From assembly GCA_028673005.1 (NCBI GenBank), contig CM054113.1, forward strand, positions 176,745,956-176,809,955: a stretch of 64,000 nt of DNA. Direction: 5' to 3'. Positions 1 through 12,960 of this stretch are shown here, piece after piece; within the stretch, counting starts at the first letter, position 1; each line of letters opens with the position of its first letter. This DNA is from Tanypteryx hageni (taxonomy: Eukaryota; Arthropoda; Insecta; Odonata; Petaluridae). A model generated the notes under the pieces. The model did not search any database, was not told the origin of the DNA, and saw nothing but the letters and a program-made list of their open reading frames with translations. The position numbers and the translations under genes are program-made.

Positions 1-258
1 CTGCATTTTTCCAACAGTGATGATTTTATATCATCGAAGTCTCCTACCGCACTTTACAAGCTCGTTATTGATGGTTTGAGTGCCACATTTCCAAATGTAG
101 AGACAATTCTTAAAATCTTTTTAACATTACCCATGTCAAATGCCACCGTTGAAAGATCGCTCAGCACACTTAAAACAGTCAAGAATTATTTACGTTCTAC
201 TATATCTCAAGAGCATTTTACGAGTTCAGCAATTTTAGCGATCGAAAGTTTTGTTTAA
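1..258 (+). pseudogene. hAT transposase, C-terminal fragment
   Basis: The frame is open from the first base of the window to a TAA at 256-258, giving about 85 residues, so the gene continues to the left of the window. The C-terminal part matches the hAT-family dimerisation region (hATC): a hydrophobic LTLP segment, then NATVERSLSTLKTVKNYLRS, then a stretch ending in AILAIESF. In this family the ERSFS-L--IK-YLRS block forms the dimer interface of the transposase, which cuts and pastes DNA in the nucleus. The catalytic DDE residues would lie upstream and cannot be seen. No terminal inverted repeat was recognised just downstream. The short piece reads cleanly, so it may be the end of a fairly young copy or of a domesticated gene; only the sequence to the left can tell. 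Confidence 0.8.
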
Positions 259-1688
259 ATATGAATATTTTACAAAAATCTTTTACCTTTCTTTCATTTT
301 GTTCCAATCAATAAGGTTCGGATGAAGTAATGCTTTCTTTTTACCTCTATTTATAGGTACGTATATAATGAATTAATATCATAGTTTAAAACCCATGTTA
401 AAATTAACTCATTCTTATGCGTTTAGCTCCGTCATATTTCAGACAGTCACGTTTTAGGTAATTGAATTGGACCTCAAAAAAAGGATGCGCGCAGGGCCCT
501 ATTATCCACAAGGACTTAATTTTTGTAAATATTTATTTTTGTCACAATTGTAGACAATACAATTTTCGACAAGTCTTGTTTGGAACATTTTTTCATAAAA
601 CAGATTGGTTAAGGGATATTTTGATTATTCGTCTGCATTTACGTTAAGTACGTCACTGATTGATACCTTAGTATCCGTTGCTATGATCAAAATTTCTGAT
701 TGTTGAAAGTGATGCCTAAGCTGCCAAGGGTAATTTTAATTGCGATCAAAATTATCTCATATCATCTAGCGTCATATTTTGTCGTAAATATTGGCAGTGA
801 TTCCAGCGTCGCCAACGGCAATTTTATTCGCACATCTATATTTTGTTATCCATAGTAACAAATAACCATTTTGTTTACTTATTTCTTTCTGTGTGAAAGA
901 TGATCCAAAGTATTTTTAATTTTGAAACTTATTCAAATATTTAAAAATTATTCGCGGGCGTTATTTCCGATAATTATTCTTGAGGTCTCTGTTGTCGAGA
1001 GCAGCTAGCAATTACTATTGCAATTGCTCTATATGGAGAAAGCCATGTGCTGGACGCATCAGATTTTTTCCCTTGTATGATCACTCTACCGGCACACGTC
1101 ATGTGTAACGCTTCGCATTTACGCCATTCAATCATATAAGCTCCACCACAAACATCCTTGAGAAACATAAGTCGTCGACCACGATTACGTAACACGCATT
1201 CGAAGCGCTTAAGCGTGACCAGTTAAATTACTAAAGATAATGTTTCAATTCTCCTGAAATGAAGGAGTACGCGGAGGCTAATTGCAGAAATTTCGAGCCT
1301 CGAGTGCCTCAGAAAAAGAGGAAACGAAATGAGCATTCTTCTTAGTCAATTGCCCACGGAAAGAAAACATTCTCCTTCCTTAAAATGTCACCATTGCGTG
1401 AATTGCCGTGCAAACTCTCTTATCGCCTCTAACGGCAACAAGCGCTTGATTTCAGATAGAGGCGGAAGGCCCAGCATAAGAAACGCCCATCGATAGGTTG
1501 CAAGGTATCGATTAAACGGAAACGACGAAGCAAACATCCCCTACGCTTCTCGCATGAAAATATGGACATGTTGCAATTCGAGGCGTGAATGCAAGTACGC
1601 ACCAACAGTGAGACAACGAGAAACTACGTAACTTGATTTTAATGTGCATACATTCGGGCTGATAAAATTTTCAATGAATCCTTGGAGT
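259..1688. other. Non-coding, no recognised feature
   Basis: AT-rich sequence after the hAT tail. Only short chance open frames occur, with no recognisable domain, and I see no clear terminal repeat or RNA gene. Confidence 0.4.
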
Positions 1689-1961
1689 CAGAGGCGTAAC
1701 TGGGAGATATGGAGCTTATGGCAAAATTTTGAGGAAACACCTTGTGTACGTAGAATATGATTTTTGCTACATTTTCAAAAAGAATATTAGCGTTCTTATT
1801 AACAATAACTTAAATATTTGAGTATTAAATTAGCATTTATTTATGGGAAAATAAACATTTGGCATTTTTGAGGGAACGTTTGGCGTCTTTGGCATGGGGC
1901 GCCTTTTGCAAGCGGCGCCTATGGCAAATGCCATCTTCGCAATACCCTAGTTACGGCACTG
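1689..1961. mobile_element. hAT-type MITE with perfect 8-bp TSD
   Basis: A 273-bp element starting CAGAGGCGTAACTGGG and ending CCCTAGTTACGGCACTG, which are inverted copies of each other with a few mismatches. It is flanked on both sides by the identical 8-mer CTTGGAGT (1681-1688 and 1962-1969). An 8-bp duplication and CAG...CTG ends are hAT hallmarks. There is no coding capacity, so it must be moved by a transposase encoded elsewhere. The perfect duplication suggests a relatively recent insertion. Confidence 0.88.
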
Positions 1962-3486
1962 CTTGGAGTAACAACATAATTCCACAGTTGTAGAAAAATA
2001 TTCGCAGAGATAATGCACGAAACCTCTCGAAACAGAAATACTAAACTGAACAACATCGCTGGACTAGCACATTATTATTATTATTATTCAGTCAGAAGAA
2101 TTAATTAGCAAGCAGTAGTGCAAGGCAACATGGATACGTGACCAGTTTACAAAAACAAACATAAGATAGAAAAGGTTAAACGGGGACAATTTCCTAACAC
2201 GATAACGACTAGTATGCATTATATAGAAATCAATATCTGTTATTTATATTATGCGGGACTAGTAAATAGATACACAGACACTTTTATAAGCAAGAGCTAA
2301 AAAATACTCAATCGCCTATATTTGTCACTAAAATTCATTTAATGCAATGTGTGATAACAAGAGAATCTATTCGCACAACGTTTTAAGTTCTAAATTAAAT
2401 CGACTTGAAGATAGAACAGATTTACGTTTATATCACGAACGCTGTCGTATGTGTATGGCAGGGGATGCAACTGCACCAGCGATCTTACAACGTCAAGACG
2501 CAAATCAGAATTAAAATTTTCGAAACAAAGCCATTTTTCAATCATCAGCGTCCGGGTATAACATCGGATGCACCGAGACTAGAAAGGTACGCGGAGAAAT
2601 GGCAGGCAGTGATTCCCAACAGGTTAACGCGGAATACCAATGGACACGCAAGCGCACGAACGGAAGGACACGTCCCTCGGGGCATGTGGCGAATATTGAT
2701 AGCTTGCAAGTGCACAGTCAACTCCCTTTTCGCAGAGTCGCTTCCTCATAAAGCGTAAGTAGAAGGCACACGCCATCCCAACGGACTCGATGAATCCGAC
2801 TTCTTCGCCGCAAGCCGTATTTATGGCCAACTGGTGTCCCCGTCAGTGTCATAGTCCGGAGGTTATGTACGCAACTTCACAATTTCTTGTCTCAGCGAAA
2901 TGTGATCCACGCTCGCTCCTTCCTTCACCAGCAAAGCTAGGAAAGGTAATTAATAATAATTAGAAAATGTACGCATTTTCAAAACAATCTTTTGGGTACT
3001 TTCTGTAAGACAGCTGGATGAAGCACGTGGTAACTTGTGCCGTGATAAAAAAAAGTGGAAAAATGTACTGATGACAACAGAGGAGCTTTCGAAAGCGATT
3101 AATATCGACGAATGGAAACACTCCAAAAGAACGTTAAGATTTATGATCTAATTTCTTCGTTTTACTCTTTCGCTTCCATACCTCATCCTGAATCTTATGC
3201 ATTCCCGACAGCATCGTTTTTCTTGTTGGAAATTACCGGCAAAGTAAGCCGCAACGGTTTTTTTAAATTTAAATGTCGAAATTCCCAAGACAATGCGATG
3301 AAACAAAAATACCTTTCCACCGAATTTCTAAGATGACAACGTGTCTCTATTGCTATGATCTTCAACCTTCCTCGAGGTTGGTTCCTTCGCATTTCCAGCT
3401 GGGCTTCTAATGCGGATCTAGTCTATTTACACTGTTCTCATTTTTCTCTTCCTTAGGCCCTTGTACAAAGAGGCATCAACCCCTCC
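1962..3486. other. Non-coding, no recognised gene; short (ATT)n
   Basis: Mixed-composition intergenic sequence. An (ATT)6 microsatellite lies at about 2071-2088. Overlapping opposite-strand open frames near 2405-2830 show no domain and are probably chance. Confidence 0.4.
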
Positions 3487-3942
3487 TTACAAGCGGGGAC
3501 GCTTGTTGCTAGGGAGGGTTTCTTGCGAATCAAGGCTGGCGATGGGTCGCTTATAGCGTTCCCACCACCTAACCCTGATTTCGCCTAGCAGTTGCACCTC
3601 TTTGTGCCTCGATGCTGCTGCCTTGCAGTAGAATTCCTTGGACATCCTCGGCAGGAGGACGTCCAGGGATTCCACGTTTCCGTCTAAGTGCATCCGGCTG
3701 ACGCTGTCGTATCGGCAACCACCGAGTATCAGCCGGAGTGCGCTGTTTTGCACCACTTGCAGCCTGGAAAGGGTGGTCTTGGGCACTCCAGACCAGACTG
3801 GTGCTGCGTAAGTAAGGATGGGCCTCACGCAGCTCAGGTAGAGGCGTCTCTTGGTGTCAGCCGACAAGACACCCTGGCGCAGGATCGGACGAAGTCTCGA
3901 CAGCGCCCCGAGTGCCTTGTGGCGGACGCGCTCAACCTGCAA
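3487..3942 (-). pseudogene. Jockey/I-like LINE reverse transcriptase, C-terminal fragment
   Basis: A 151-residue minus-strand open frame. It carries the region just after the reverse-transcriptase domain of Jockey/I-type non-LTR retrotransposons: LSADTKRRLYLSCVRPILTYAAPVW, then a leucine-rich VVQNSALRLILGG stretch. In these LINEs this block follows the polymerase thumb. The catalytic YADD motif, the AP endonuclease and ORF1 are absent, so the copy is 5'-truncated at about 3970-4000. Upstream sequence on the same strand gives related residues in another frame, which suggests a frameshift. Local GC content is higher than in the flanks. No poly(A) tail or target-site duplication was found below 3487. 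Confidence 0.8.
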
Positions 3943-4837
3943 CGTTTCACTGCTTTTATAGGTGAGAAACGAGGCAGGTGGCGCCAGCTACACGATTTCA
4001 GCCTTTTTCAGGCACGGGGAGAACACGATATTCCGCAACAAACTCAGGACAAGCGATACAATTTGCGGATTTAAAAATGAAGTTCAATGAGTAAACGCCG
4101 TGAAGTGATCATAATTGATTGTTAAACAAAGTGTTTCAAATTTGTGGCGAAAATTCTGCATCCTCATGATTCAAGGCGAACAATTTTGGCGCTATAAATT
4201 CTTTTAGCGCCGCGCGTGTAAGAGTTAACCAATCCCGAGAAACGTTTCCACCGGAGTGAACAAATTTGCGACTTATGAACCAGCGAATCTAACAGAAATA
4301 TTGTTTTTTCTTCGGTCCGGAAATCAAAAAACAAATAATTTCGGTCCTGTTTCAGTTTTTATCCGGAAATAACTTTGAAACTGATTCGAACCAGCTTTAT
4401 ATTCGCTCTGACGTTAAAATCATTTTAGTGAGAAAATGAAAAAAGGTATTTTTGTTTATTAATTTATTTCTCATAAAACCAAGCAAACTCGGTAGTCTAC
4501 TATTTGTAAAAATATTAAAAGTTACAAATACCACAATTGCATTTCATCCTTAAAATATACGTGTTCCCTATTCCCATTCTTGTTAATGTATAAGGGGGTA
4601 TTAAGAAACGTTTCTGTACATACATGTTATGTTTTCTAAGCGTAACGGTTAGTAAAACGATAGACGAATGAATGAAATACAGCAATATTTGCAATATGGC
4701 TTCAAAAATATGCAGTTGTTTATTTAATTGTTATTATTATTTAATTCTATTAAGCTGGTAATATAGGTACCTTAAGTTTAAAATAAAAAAGTTGTAAATT
4801 ACGCGACAAAAATACCTATCCCTATACAATAAATGTA

Positions 4838-4922
4838 TTTTAGACCCCGATATAGGTATGCGAAATTCGGTACACGCGCCTTTTCCAGGAAAGCATCCTT
4901 TGCGTATATCGGGGTATTACTG
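4838..4922. mobile_element. Short Tigger/pogo-like MITE
   Basis: The right end, read in reverse, is CAGTAATACCCCGATATACG and closely resembles Tigger/pogo termini. The left end (TTTTAGACCCCGATATAGG) is its inverted partner. TA dinucleotides flank both ends (4836-4837 and 4923-4924), as expected for this superfamily. At about 85 bp it is little more than two termini. Confidence 0.6.
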
Positions 4923-5689
4923 TACCAGACGAAAAACTATATTTTGCATGACAAAAAAACTCTTCGTGATCCTTCGTGACGTGATATGAAGTCCGCCATC
5001 ATCATACATAAAGAGCTGTGTTTTTCAGGACCTACCCCTAATTTAAAATTGCTCTTAATTTTTATTGAAACATTTATCTAACTTGACAAAACTTCGAAAA
5101 TCTCAAGGCATCACTTATTACTACTCGTCGACAAGGAATAAATTTTTACGAATCGAGATAAGCAATTAACAGTTTTCAGTCTCGGTTAGAATTTAAAATT
5201 TTTTCATTTGGCAAACCGACTAAAAATTGGATTGTTTCAGTTTCCCATTTAAATTCAGTTCGATGCCTTTTTAATACGTAAAATTAAAAGCGCCGATGAA
5301 ATTTCCTCTCATTGCGCCGACCGCTTAAATAATACAGTAAATCCTCAACATTCGCTTTAACTAACCGTCGTCTTCAACTTTTTCCCGATTATTTATTTCT
5401 TTAATTAACGCATAATTGAATGATACATCAGGATGGCAGCGTAAAAAGCAGGCGTGGATCTTGCTAACAAAACATGGATAAATTTAGAACTTTCAAATGG
5501 CTCGAACTGTAGAGTAATAATTCCAATTACATATAAAACCTTCGTTTACATGAAAGTGACTCTTAACTAGAAAAGGGCTGTCTCCCGCTTACAGTCCGCC
5601 ACGCAAACCACTGCTATGAGTTCTAATTTGGATACACTTCAATCCCAGACGTTGCACCAACTGAAAGAAGGACGCTGTGCTTGTGTAAG

Positions 5690-5990
5690 GGTAGCTACGG
5701 TGGGACTTCGATAGCTCGAAACACTGACTCGAATTTTTGATCACTCGAAGATGATACAGTCGAACCGCGATATCTCGAACGTCACTAAATCGAATTTTCG
5801 GTAATTTGAAGCAGATGTTTTATCCTGCTCGTATTCATATGCGCCGAAGTGAAGTTAAATAACTCGAGCTTTAACTGTCTTCGCCATGAGGTTCGAGTTA
5901 ACGAGACTATACTCAGCTCGTATCCCGCATAATTCATGTACGTTAACTCGAAGTTTCTGTAATCCGAAGAATTGAATTTTCATGGGCTTC
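5690..5990. mobile_element. pogo-like end sequences, boundaries unclear
   Basis: At 5755 a TA is followed by CAGTCGAACCGCGATATCTC, which resembles pogo/Tigger termini. A related stretch (GGACTTCGATAGCTCGAA) lies 60 bp earlier, and TCGAA/TTCGAG words recur to about 5990. I could not find a matching opposite end, so this is probably an internally scrambled or truncated copy. Confidence 0.4.
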
Positions 5991-6472
5991 GAATTCATCA
6001 AGTCGTTCTATATATCCTGCGTTGTAGCTGAAATCGAAGGGTATTGAACGCAAACAAGGTCGTGTAGATCCTTCGTATGTACCTAGAGAGAATGACTCTT
6101 ATCGTTCGGAAAGTTCGAGCGGAGCATCGTGCAAAAAACAAACTCGCACACAAAATATAATACAGGAGAAGAGCGTACAAGGTCGACCAGTGAAAAATTA
6201 CGTAACGAAACCGCGCGGAATAAACAAATAAAAACTTTGAAAGCGATCTCCGCACGTGTGAGAAAGAGAAGAGAGATGGTCATTTGTGAGCTGCACGGCT
6301 CGACTCCCGCGAGACACTTTCGCCCGGAAAAAGTCGTAATCGAAAGCGGCAGACCTTTCACTTGTTTTCAAACGCGGACGGACAATAAAACACTAAAAGC
6401 ATGGTTTCGAGAAACCAATCTTTCGTATTTAATGGCGAATTTTGGGGCTAAAGACCTGTTAACGCAAAGATA

Positions 6473-6816
6473 TACGCACATCTCTCGCTCTGCATGGTTT
6501 CGCTTTACACGTTTTTAGTGTGGAACGAATTTCTTTAGAGAACTATTTCGAATTTTACGGCCATCAATTTCTTTTCGGCACGATTTCGTAACGGCCTCCA
6601 AGCATTAATAAAATTCTGAAATGTTTCAGAGTCAAATGTTACTATAAAGAATAAAGAAAGCAATTTTGTATAAGATATAACTAAATTGTTGTACGATGAA
6701 CTCAAGACGGCGCTCAAATGTAACCTCATGTATTCCTACGGGAAAATCTACGCTAATTTCGCGTTACACGGTTTTTTTCCAGAAACACATGAACCGTGCA
6801 AAGCGAAGGATGGATA
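6473..6816. mobile_element. Tigger-like MITE, family A, copy 1
   Basis: The ends are imperfect inverted repeats (ACATCTCTCGCTCTGCATGG on the left; CCGTGCAAAGCGAAGGATGG on the right) next to TA dinucleotides. The interior aligns with the elements at 28051-28355 and about 33828-34128: all share GGTTTCGCTTTACACG near the ends and an AAAGAA(T)A..GAAAGCAATT block. It is non-coding. A small open frame through it is incidental. Confidence 0.7.
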
Positions 6817-7759
6817 TAGTGTGAAACATAAATTATTTAATTATGAACCATCTAAATGGCATGACAAATTCGTACAGCATAATTTTAATACCAATTATTT
6901 TATCGATTACATCAACAGTAACGCTAATGTACTGGCCCAAACTTGATTATGCGCTAAGGCCATCGTTAGGCCCATTTCCCAAAATGTCCGACTGTCTGAT
7001 AAAATAGTAATTTTGGACATCAAAGGGAAGCCAGTAATTACGGGAAGCGTTCGTCATCCATGTAATTCGACGGAGAGACTAGTCCAGGCAATCGCATCAA
7101 CAAAAACTGGAGCTTCATTTGGTGACGCAATATGAAAAAGCGAGTTTTGTTTACTGAGGTTTATTTAGAATCGTAAACTTAAAATTCTTTATAAATTTAG
7201 TAATATAATGATATTAGATACAGTAGTATATTCAAAAATTAAATCAAATTTTTAACTTTCTGTCTACATATAACCATTCGCTCAGAATCTTAATTTGAAA
7301 TTGATGAATTTTAATGATTTTTCAATAACATTTCTTCTGCATTCTTATAAATGGCATCAACGGTCAAACAAGTAGCTAGTGAAAGATTTAACCTTCTATC
7401 TATAACTATTTGCTTAGAAACATACTTTGTAATCATTGAAGGCACCACCACCGATTTCTCCAAAAAAATTCTTTCGCAGCGCAATAAATGCCACGATCGA
7501 CCACATACAACCTGCAAATTTCAGTCCTCTATCTCTAATCGTTTATTTACTATTTAAATTTAACTGATTGCACAGAAGGACAGGCGGAGCGAAAACATAA
7601 GCACCTTTATAAAATGAAACGCGCTAAAAAAGATCAATTTTTTCAAATTCAGTGTAAAATCCAACATAAGAAAAACCGCAGTACAGGTGAAAGAGGCAGT
7701 ATTCATTAAAAAAAACTCATTTCACATTAGAGGAACGTCTCGCAAATAAACCAGAACTT

Positions 7760-7861
7760 GCTGGCATTTAGGTCGCAAGCAAATCTGTAGCTTAATTCGA
7801 TAAAACGAATTGGTTTTGGGAGTCGCAAGAAAGTCAGGGAGACGGAGGTTGCCGACCCCTG
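7760..7861. mobile_element. hAT-type terminus (right end only)
   Basis: GGTTGCCGACCCCTG at 7847-7861 is the inverse of the hAT end CAGGGGTCGGCAACC that opens the element at 38750. No left end was found, so this is a fragment of uncertain extent. Confidence 0.5.
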
Positions 7862-9368
7862 GTCTAGCCAGACTCGATTTTATTTCGCGCACGCCCGTTT
7901 AATATATCACTCCCGGAATAAAAGGAGAAGAAAATAAAAAAAAAACGAAAAAAAAAAGGCGAGAGGTTTTCTACGAAGTATGTATACGGAAAATTATAGC
8001 AAGTAGGAAGTTATAGTTTCCAATGTGTACTACGCATAAAACTAAGCGAAACGTCTAAAAACAGAAGAGAAGGCGCTCTCCCTCGTAGAGAAAAGGATAT
8101 TAAATCAAACTGTAAATCACCACAAAGTATCAAAGGCCAGAAAATTTTCCTTTGAAACGTTTCGGAATTTAGAAACGAGTGAAGATTAGCGCCACAGACG
8201 GGACAAACGACGACTAGATCGAACATCTTAATATTCGAAAACTAATAACAAGTTTATATGGTTTAAAAGACAGAATTTTTTATGAATTTCGAACTAAAAA
8301 AAAGCAAAAAAATATCGAGAGAGCGCGGAAATACAAGAAGACATACAGAGATATAAAATAAACACGCGTTTTAAAAACCCTCACAAAAATTACGTGACGT
8401 TTCCCACGCGCTGGCGAGCTACGACCGCTAGACCACGCAAGAAGAAGATGCCATTTCCTGGTTTCGCTGCTTTTTTCGAACGCGAGAGAGAGAGTGCGCG
8501 ATTGGAACCCGAGTCAGGGACATGCGATTCATATCTCTCACGTAGTCTTACGCGCCGATCGATTAGGAATGGCCGACACTTCGCATAAGGGATCGAGAAA
8601 AAAAAGGAGCTTCCCCTTTTGGAGGTCATGACTCCTGCGCAGAATAAATTTTAACCGTCCCGACGCTTTATGAAATTAATGACGCGGGAGGGAAAAAGAC
8701 AACTTTCGAAGAACTAGAAAAAAAACTCCTTCGCCGAAGCGAAATGAAAATCGCACGTCGTTAAGGCGAGGCGTCGCCGGCTGCGCTTACGTCGATTGGC
8801 ATCGGGCGAGGGTTTTGGAGATTGCAGAATTACCTGGGCGATGGTGGTGGGAGGAGCACGACTCCTCGCAATTTCTCAAATTATGGTTAAATTTTAAGGA
8901 GGAAAACACCATCAAACTCTTAATAATTCATTTACATGTATGTACACCTAGAATATAGTGGGTTCTGAGGTCTAATATTACCGCGCAAAGTAAAAAATGT
9001 CTAATATTCGGAATCACCCGAAAACCGATTACTTCAAGAGCCGAACCGGACATTGTCTGTCTATAAAATTCAAGAAAAATATTTCAGAAAACTCCCAAGT
9101 ACTACACGAAACAACTGAAATTGCGTGGAATTTTAAAAACCGTTTTGAAAATGACGCAATACAAATTTTCAATTGTCCAAAATCTAATCGCTAATGGCTC
9201 CAAATCCAAAGAGGAGAATTATTATCACGCAACTCTATTATCTATATATTACTTAGCAAACGGAGAAGATTGATGTTTTGGCGAGGAAATAAAACAACAT
9301 TATTCTATGGTTTCATATTATATTTTGTTTTGCTTAACTCTAACATTATTTGATAGTTCCCGGATAGG

Positions 9369-9370
<2 letters not shown>
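7862..9370. other. Non-coding, no recognised feature
   Basis: A-rich and then CpG-rich sequence (around 8390-8830). Open frames occur on both strands across 8390-8630 and mirror each other. No domain, terminal repeat or RNA gene is recognisable. Confidence 0.35.

Positions 9371-9429
<59 letters not shown>
9371..9429. repeat. (AT)n microsatellite
   Basis: About 29 uninterrupted AT units, followed by a shorter second (AT) tract at about 9445-9462. The tyrosine/isoleucine open frames over it on both strands are artefacts. Confidence 0.95.
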
Positions 9430-9433
<4 letters not shown>

Positions 9434-9464
9434 ATATATATAGTATATATATATATATATATAA

Positions 9465-11478
9465 ATACACAAATATATACGTATATTGTCCAGAAACAGG
9501 AAAAAAACCGGCGACCACTCTGTCCCAAGATTTTCAGTTTTTTGTCCTATTACTGTAACAAGATACTGACTCCTTTGCGTCCATAGAAGCGAGGCCCTAG
9601 GCTACAGATGGCAAAGCTATGGCACGCGAGACGATTTTGCTTGGCACGCAACAGAAAAACATTGTTTATTGACTGTCTCATTAATATTTTTTTCATTTCT
9701 GACACAATATGAAAGACAATTTATAGCGATGTTGCGATTATGTTGATAAAATAACTGACTAATAGCGACTTTATGCCCGAGAACGAGATGCGCGTTGCTC
9801 CATAATTGTCACTCGGCCATAAATGATCTGAAGTAATGGATCACTTTTAGATGACAAGTTGAGTTTTATAAAACCAATCTATAATTTTCCAAGCTCTAAG
9901 TCAGCGAATGAATGATCATAACTACGCCCTGAAATCATTTTTTGCAGGTAAGTTTGAAAAGAAAATCAAATTTTGTAATTTCATTTGCGAAAATAATAAC
10001 TTCGCAAGTCGGGCGCAACGTCCTTTTGTTAGAGCCAGAAGATTGCGCGATTTTTCCCGCGAGGATGTGCGGATGACCTTGAAATTGTGGGCATGCAAAC
10101 AAAGGAATAATTCATAGCACATTCCCGCATCGAGATGAAGTCGGCGCACCGCTGAAATGAACAGAGGATACGTCACCGACAATTTTAAACCGCAACACGC
10201 TTCTAGCGATAGAATCGTCGCAAATTAGAAGTGAGGAATGGCACAATCTAACGTTGAAACTACAAACTTTACATGAATAGGCGAATGTAGCCAGGGATAA
10301 CAGTTGGGCAAACAGGTGGAGGAAAATATAGGTTGTCAACCGAAACCAAATTTTAATATGTGGGTCGATCATACTGCAAAAACATTAATAAATTAGGCAA
10401 AACAGGCAGGTAAGTAAAAAATTAATCCAATAAAATGTTCACAATTAAACGTTTTCATTTCGGTCATTCTGTTTATGCGAGTTGCATTTTAGGATAGAAT
10501 TGCATTATAAGAATAGCATTGCATTATAAGAATTATATTCAACAAAATTAGAAAGCGTATCATTCACATAGCAGCGAAAAACAAAACTTGAAAACTAAAG
10601 CAGTTATTTACACACGTCTTTTGATTCTATAAAAGTATTCCATAACCGATCTTCCATTCCGAGCATAGATGTAACGAGCTAATTAAAAAAAAACAGAGAA
10701 GATTCACAATGAAACACTTGCGAAAACGAGGCAAATGAAAGAAAATCTTAGTAATTAAACTATTAAATTCATAACATTTCTGCACGAGTGTCATCTTCGA
10801 CGTTAATATCTGCGGCCAATGTTTATGAATAATTACAATTGGAAGACTATTATAAATGAATATTCAGGATTCGCAAGTCGATTGAACCTTTTCATAGTGG
10901 TCGCCAATTATAAAACTAAAAGAATGCCAGAAAACATTACTAATCAATTTTCCGAGGCCAAATCAGAATGCATTTGAATTATTCATAATGTGGCGTGGTT
11001 CGAATACGATTAAGTTTTTTTGTAAATGTAACTAATTGACAGCGAGCACCTTTAAAACTCGGCTCCACACCTTAATTACCGCATGGAACCGAGGGAAAAA
11101 ACGATAAAAAGCACGTCGGCTACACATTAAACATCTTGACTTGGAATACATTTTTGGATGCGAAACGTCTCGCGGCCAAAACCGAGGACGTTTATAAAAC
11201 GCCCAAAGTTCCCCTCGGGCTCCACGAAATTTGACTTCTTATAATGAGCAAATCTGCTCTCACGTCACCGATTCGATTGTCACATTTACCTCCAAAAATA
11301 CCTACAAATATGGACCTGATCGAGATTTACATTCTAAATAACAACGATGGAAATAACTCGAGAGCCTTATAATCTTTTACATGAAGTTTGCTCAAATAAC
11401 CGACCATCCGTAAGCATCGTTCAAAACTCTGCCTGAGGACATCTTTGCTTACGCTCCATCGAAAATTTGACATATCAG
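9465..11478. other. Non-coding, no recognised gene
   Basis: AT-rich intergenic sequence. At about 9596-9650 a stretch containing TATGGCACGCGAG resembles the hAT MITE interior at 38760 and may be a worn relative. I see nothing else. Confidence 0.35.
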
Positions 11479-11530
11479 CAGAGGCGGATTTGGAAACTTC
11501 TCCTCCTTAGGCCAAATTTCCTCCCCCTTT
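11479..11530. mobile_element. hAT-type terminus (left end only)
   Basis: CAGAGGCGGATTTGGAAAC at 11479 matches the CAGAGGCGGA-type ends seen at 12531 (inverted) and 19620. No partner end was found nearby, so the extent is unknown. Confidence 0.4.
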
Positions 11531-12257
11531 TTGAAGGTATTTTTCCTAAAAGAATCGCTCATGTATATGGCTTGTCTGTCCATCCGTCCGTATGCGGATC
11601 ATAATACTCGCTATAAGCATTATTTTCGAATTTTATTACATTCCAGTGTCAACTGTCATTAAATATTCGTTAATTATTACTATTAGGCATCAACAACATC
11701 GGCTACAATTTAACACATGCACCTAGTAGATTTTCTAATAGTTTACCGAGTTATTAATTAATATTAAACAAAGCAATGCCTTTATTTCCAAAGGTAAGGA
11801 AAGCGAACAGATAAATTTCGGCGCAGCTAAACTCGTAAAATAATTTTTGACACAAAATGTGGGGTTGCTTCATTATTTAAAAGTGTGAATTCGGTATCGC
11901 TATAGGGACGCCGACTGAACGCTAGATTTTAATTTCCAGAGAAAGATAAAAGTAATGAGGATTTCTAAGAGTAGAGAAGCACAAGTCAATGTTACAGCGG
12001 ATGAGGAAAGGCTAGAGTAAATGGACCATTTTAATTAATTAGATAGCATTCTCGGGGCGGCAGGAGCAATAAAGAGATTAAGGTCAGAATAAGAAGGGCA
12101 AAGGAAACACTTTGGGCACAATGGGAGCTGATGACAGTCAGTTTAAATAAAGAAATTATAAATTTCAAAACATGATATGGTGATAGGGAGTGTAGTATTA
12201 TACGCGATGTGTGAAATATTAGGAAATATGTGAGCAGATTAGACCTTCGAGACGTGG

Positions 12258-12531
12258 CAGCGGGGTTCCTATAGTTCATGGAGCCCTGGGCAAGAGTGTC
12301 ATTTGGGGCTACTATAAGCAAGTTGGTCATTTCTGATTTTGATTTCTATCCATGAAGCAGCAACGAAAGTATCTCAGTGCAGTAATCATAATAATACATT
12401 CATTCAATGTAATTTTAACCACTCATTTCCTAAAACTTCCTCCATATTTTTTTTTTGCAAAATTTTGGGGCCCCTTAATGTGTGGAGTCCCGGGCGATTG
12501 TCCCATTTGTCCATCCTTAAGGCCGCCTCTG
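12258..12531. mobile_element. hAT-type MITE
   Basis: The element begins CAGCGGGGTTCC and ends AAGGCCGCCTCTG, inverted partners. The 7-mer GACGTGG flanks it at 12251-12257 and 12532-12538, a probable remnant of the 8-bp duplication. Both subterminal regions carry GTGGAGTCCCGGGC / CATGGAGCCCTGGGC, so the inverted homology extends inward. Open frames running through it (12352-12993 region) are spurious. Confidence 0.7.
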
Positions 12532-12551
12532 GACGTGGGTATGTCACAGAG

Positions 12552-12655
12552 CAGGGGTCTCAAACTCAGGTCGGTGCGCGGGCCGCATGAAGGTCCTCCA
12601 CCGAACACGCGGGCCAAATTAAGGCGCCGTACCAAGTCTACGGGCCGCATACTTT
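12552..12655. mobile_element. hAT-type left end, GC-rich
   Basis: CAGGGGTCTCAAACTC at 12552 is a classic hAT terminus. It is followed by GGGCCGCATG and CGGGCC words typical of these subterminal regions. It begins only about 14 bp after the duplication of the preceding MITE. No right end was found. Confidence 0.55.
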
Positions 12656-12897
12656 CCCAGTCCTCACACCTTTTCATATTCTTTGGACATTCACTCTTCC
12701 CTTTCACAAGAAAGAAATCGCCCCAACCCTTTGATGCGGCCTTAAACCCATTCATTACAAAAATAGTAATAGATTCGACGCCGAGAGTTAGTTTCTTCGG
12801 ACACGCAAGAAACACGCTTGCAGCGGGAAGAACATACTTAGTACCCTATCTGTTCAGCATTTTTATAAATCAGAATGAGCAACAAACTGCTTACATT

Positions 12898-12960
12898 TTA
12901 ACACTAGAACCGCCGAACTTGGCGACCCTCCTAGAACCGCCGATGGCACAAAAAAGTGCC
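12898..12960. mobile_element. piggyBac-like terminus candidate
   Basis: TTAA (12898-12901) is followed by CACTAGAACCGCCGA, and the CTAGAACCGCCGA word repeats 30 bp later. A small palindrome GGCAC-AAAAAA-GTGCC follows. A TTAA target followed by C-CTAGAA is characteristic of piggyBac-family ends. The other end was not located. Confidence 0.4.

Noticed and set aside
974..1195. 73-residue minus-strand frame with some Cys and Trp
   Set aside because: Too short, and no family pattern is recognised.
6129..6518. 129-residue plus-strand frame
   Set aside because: No domain, three other frames overlap it, and its 3' end enters a Tigger-like MITE.
9307..9558. Tyr/Ile-repeat frames on both strands
   Set aside because: They are translations of an (AT)n microsatellite.
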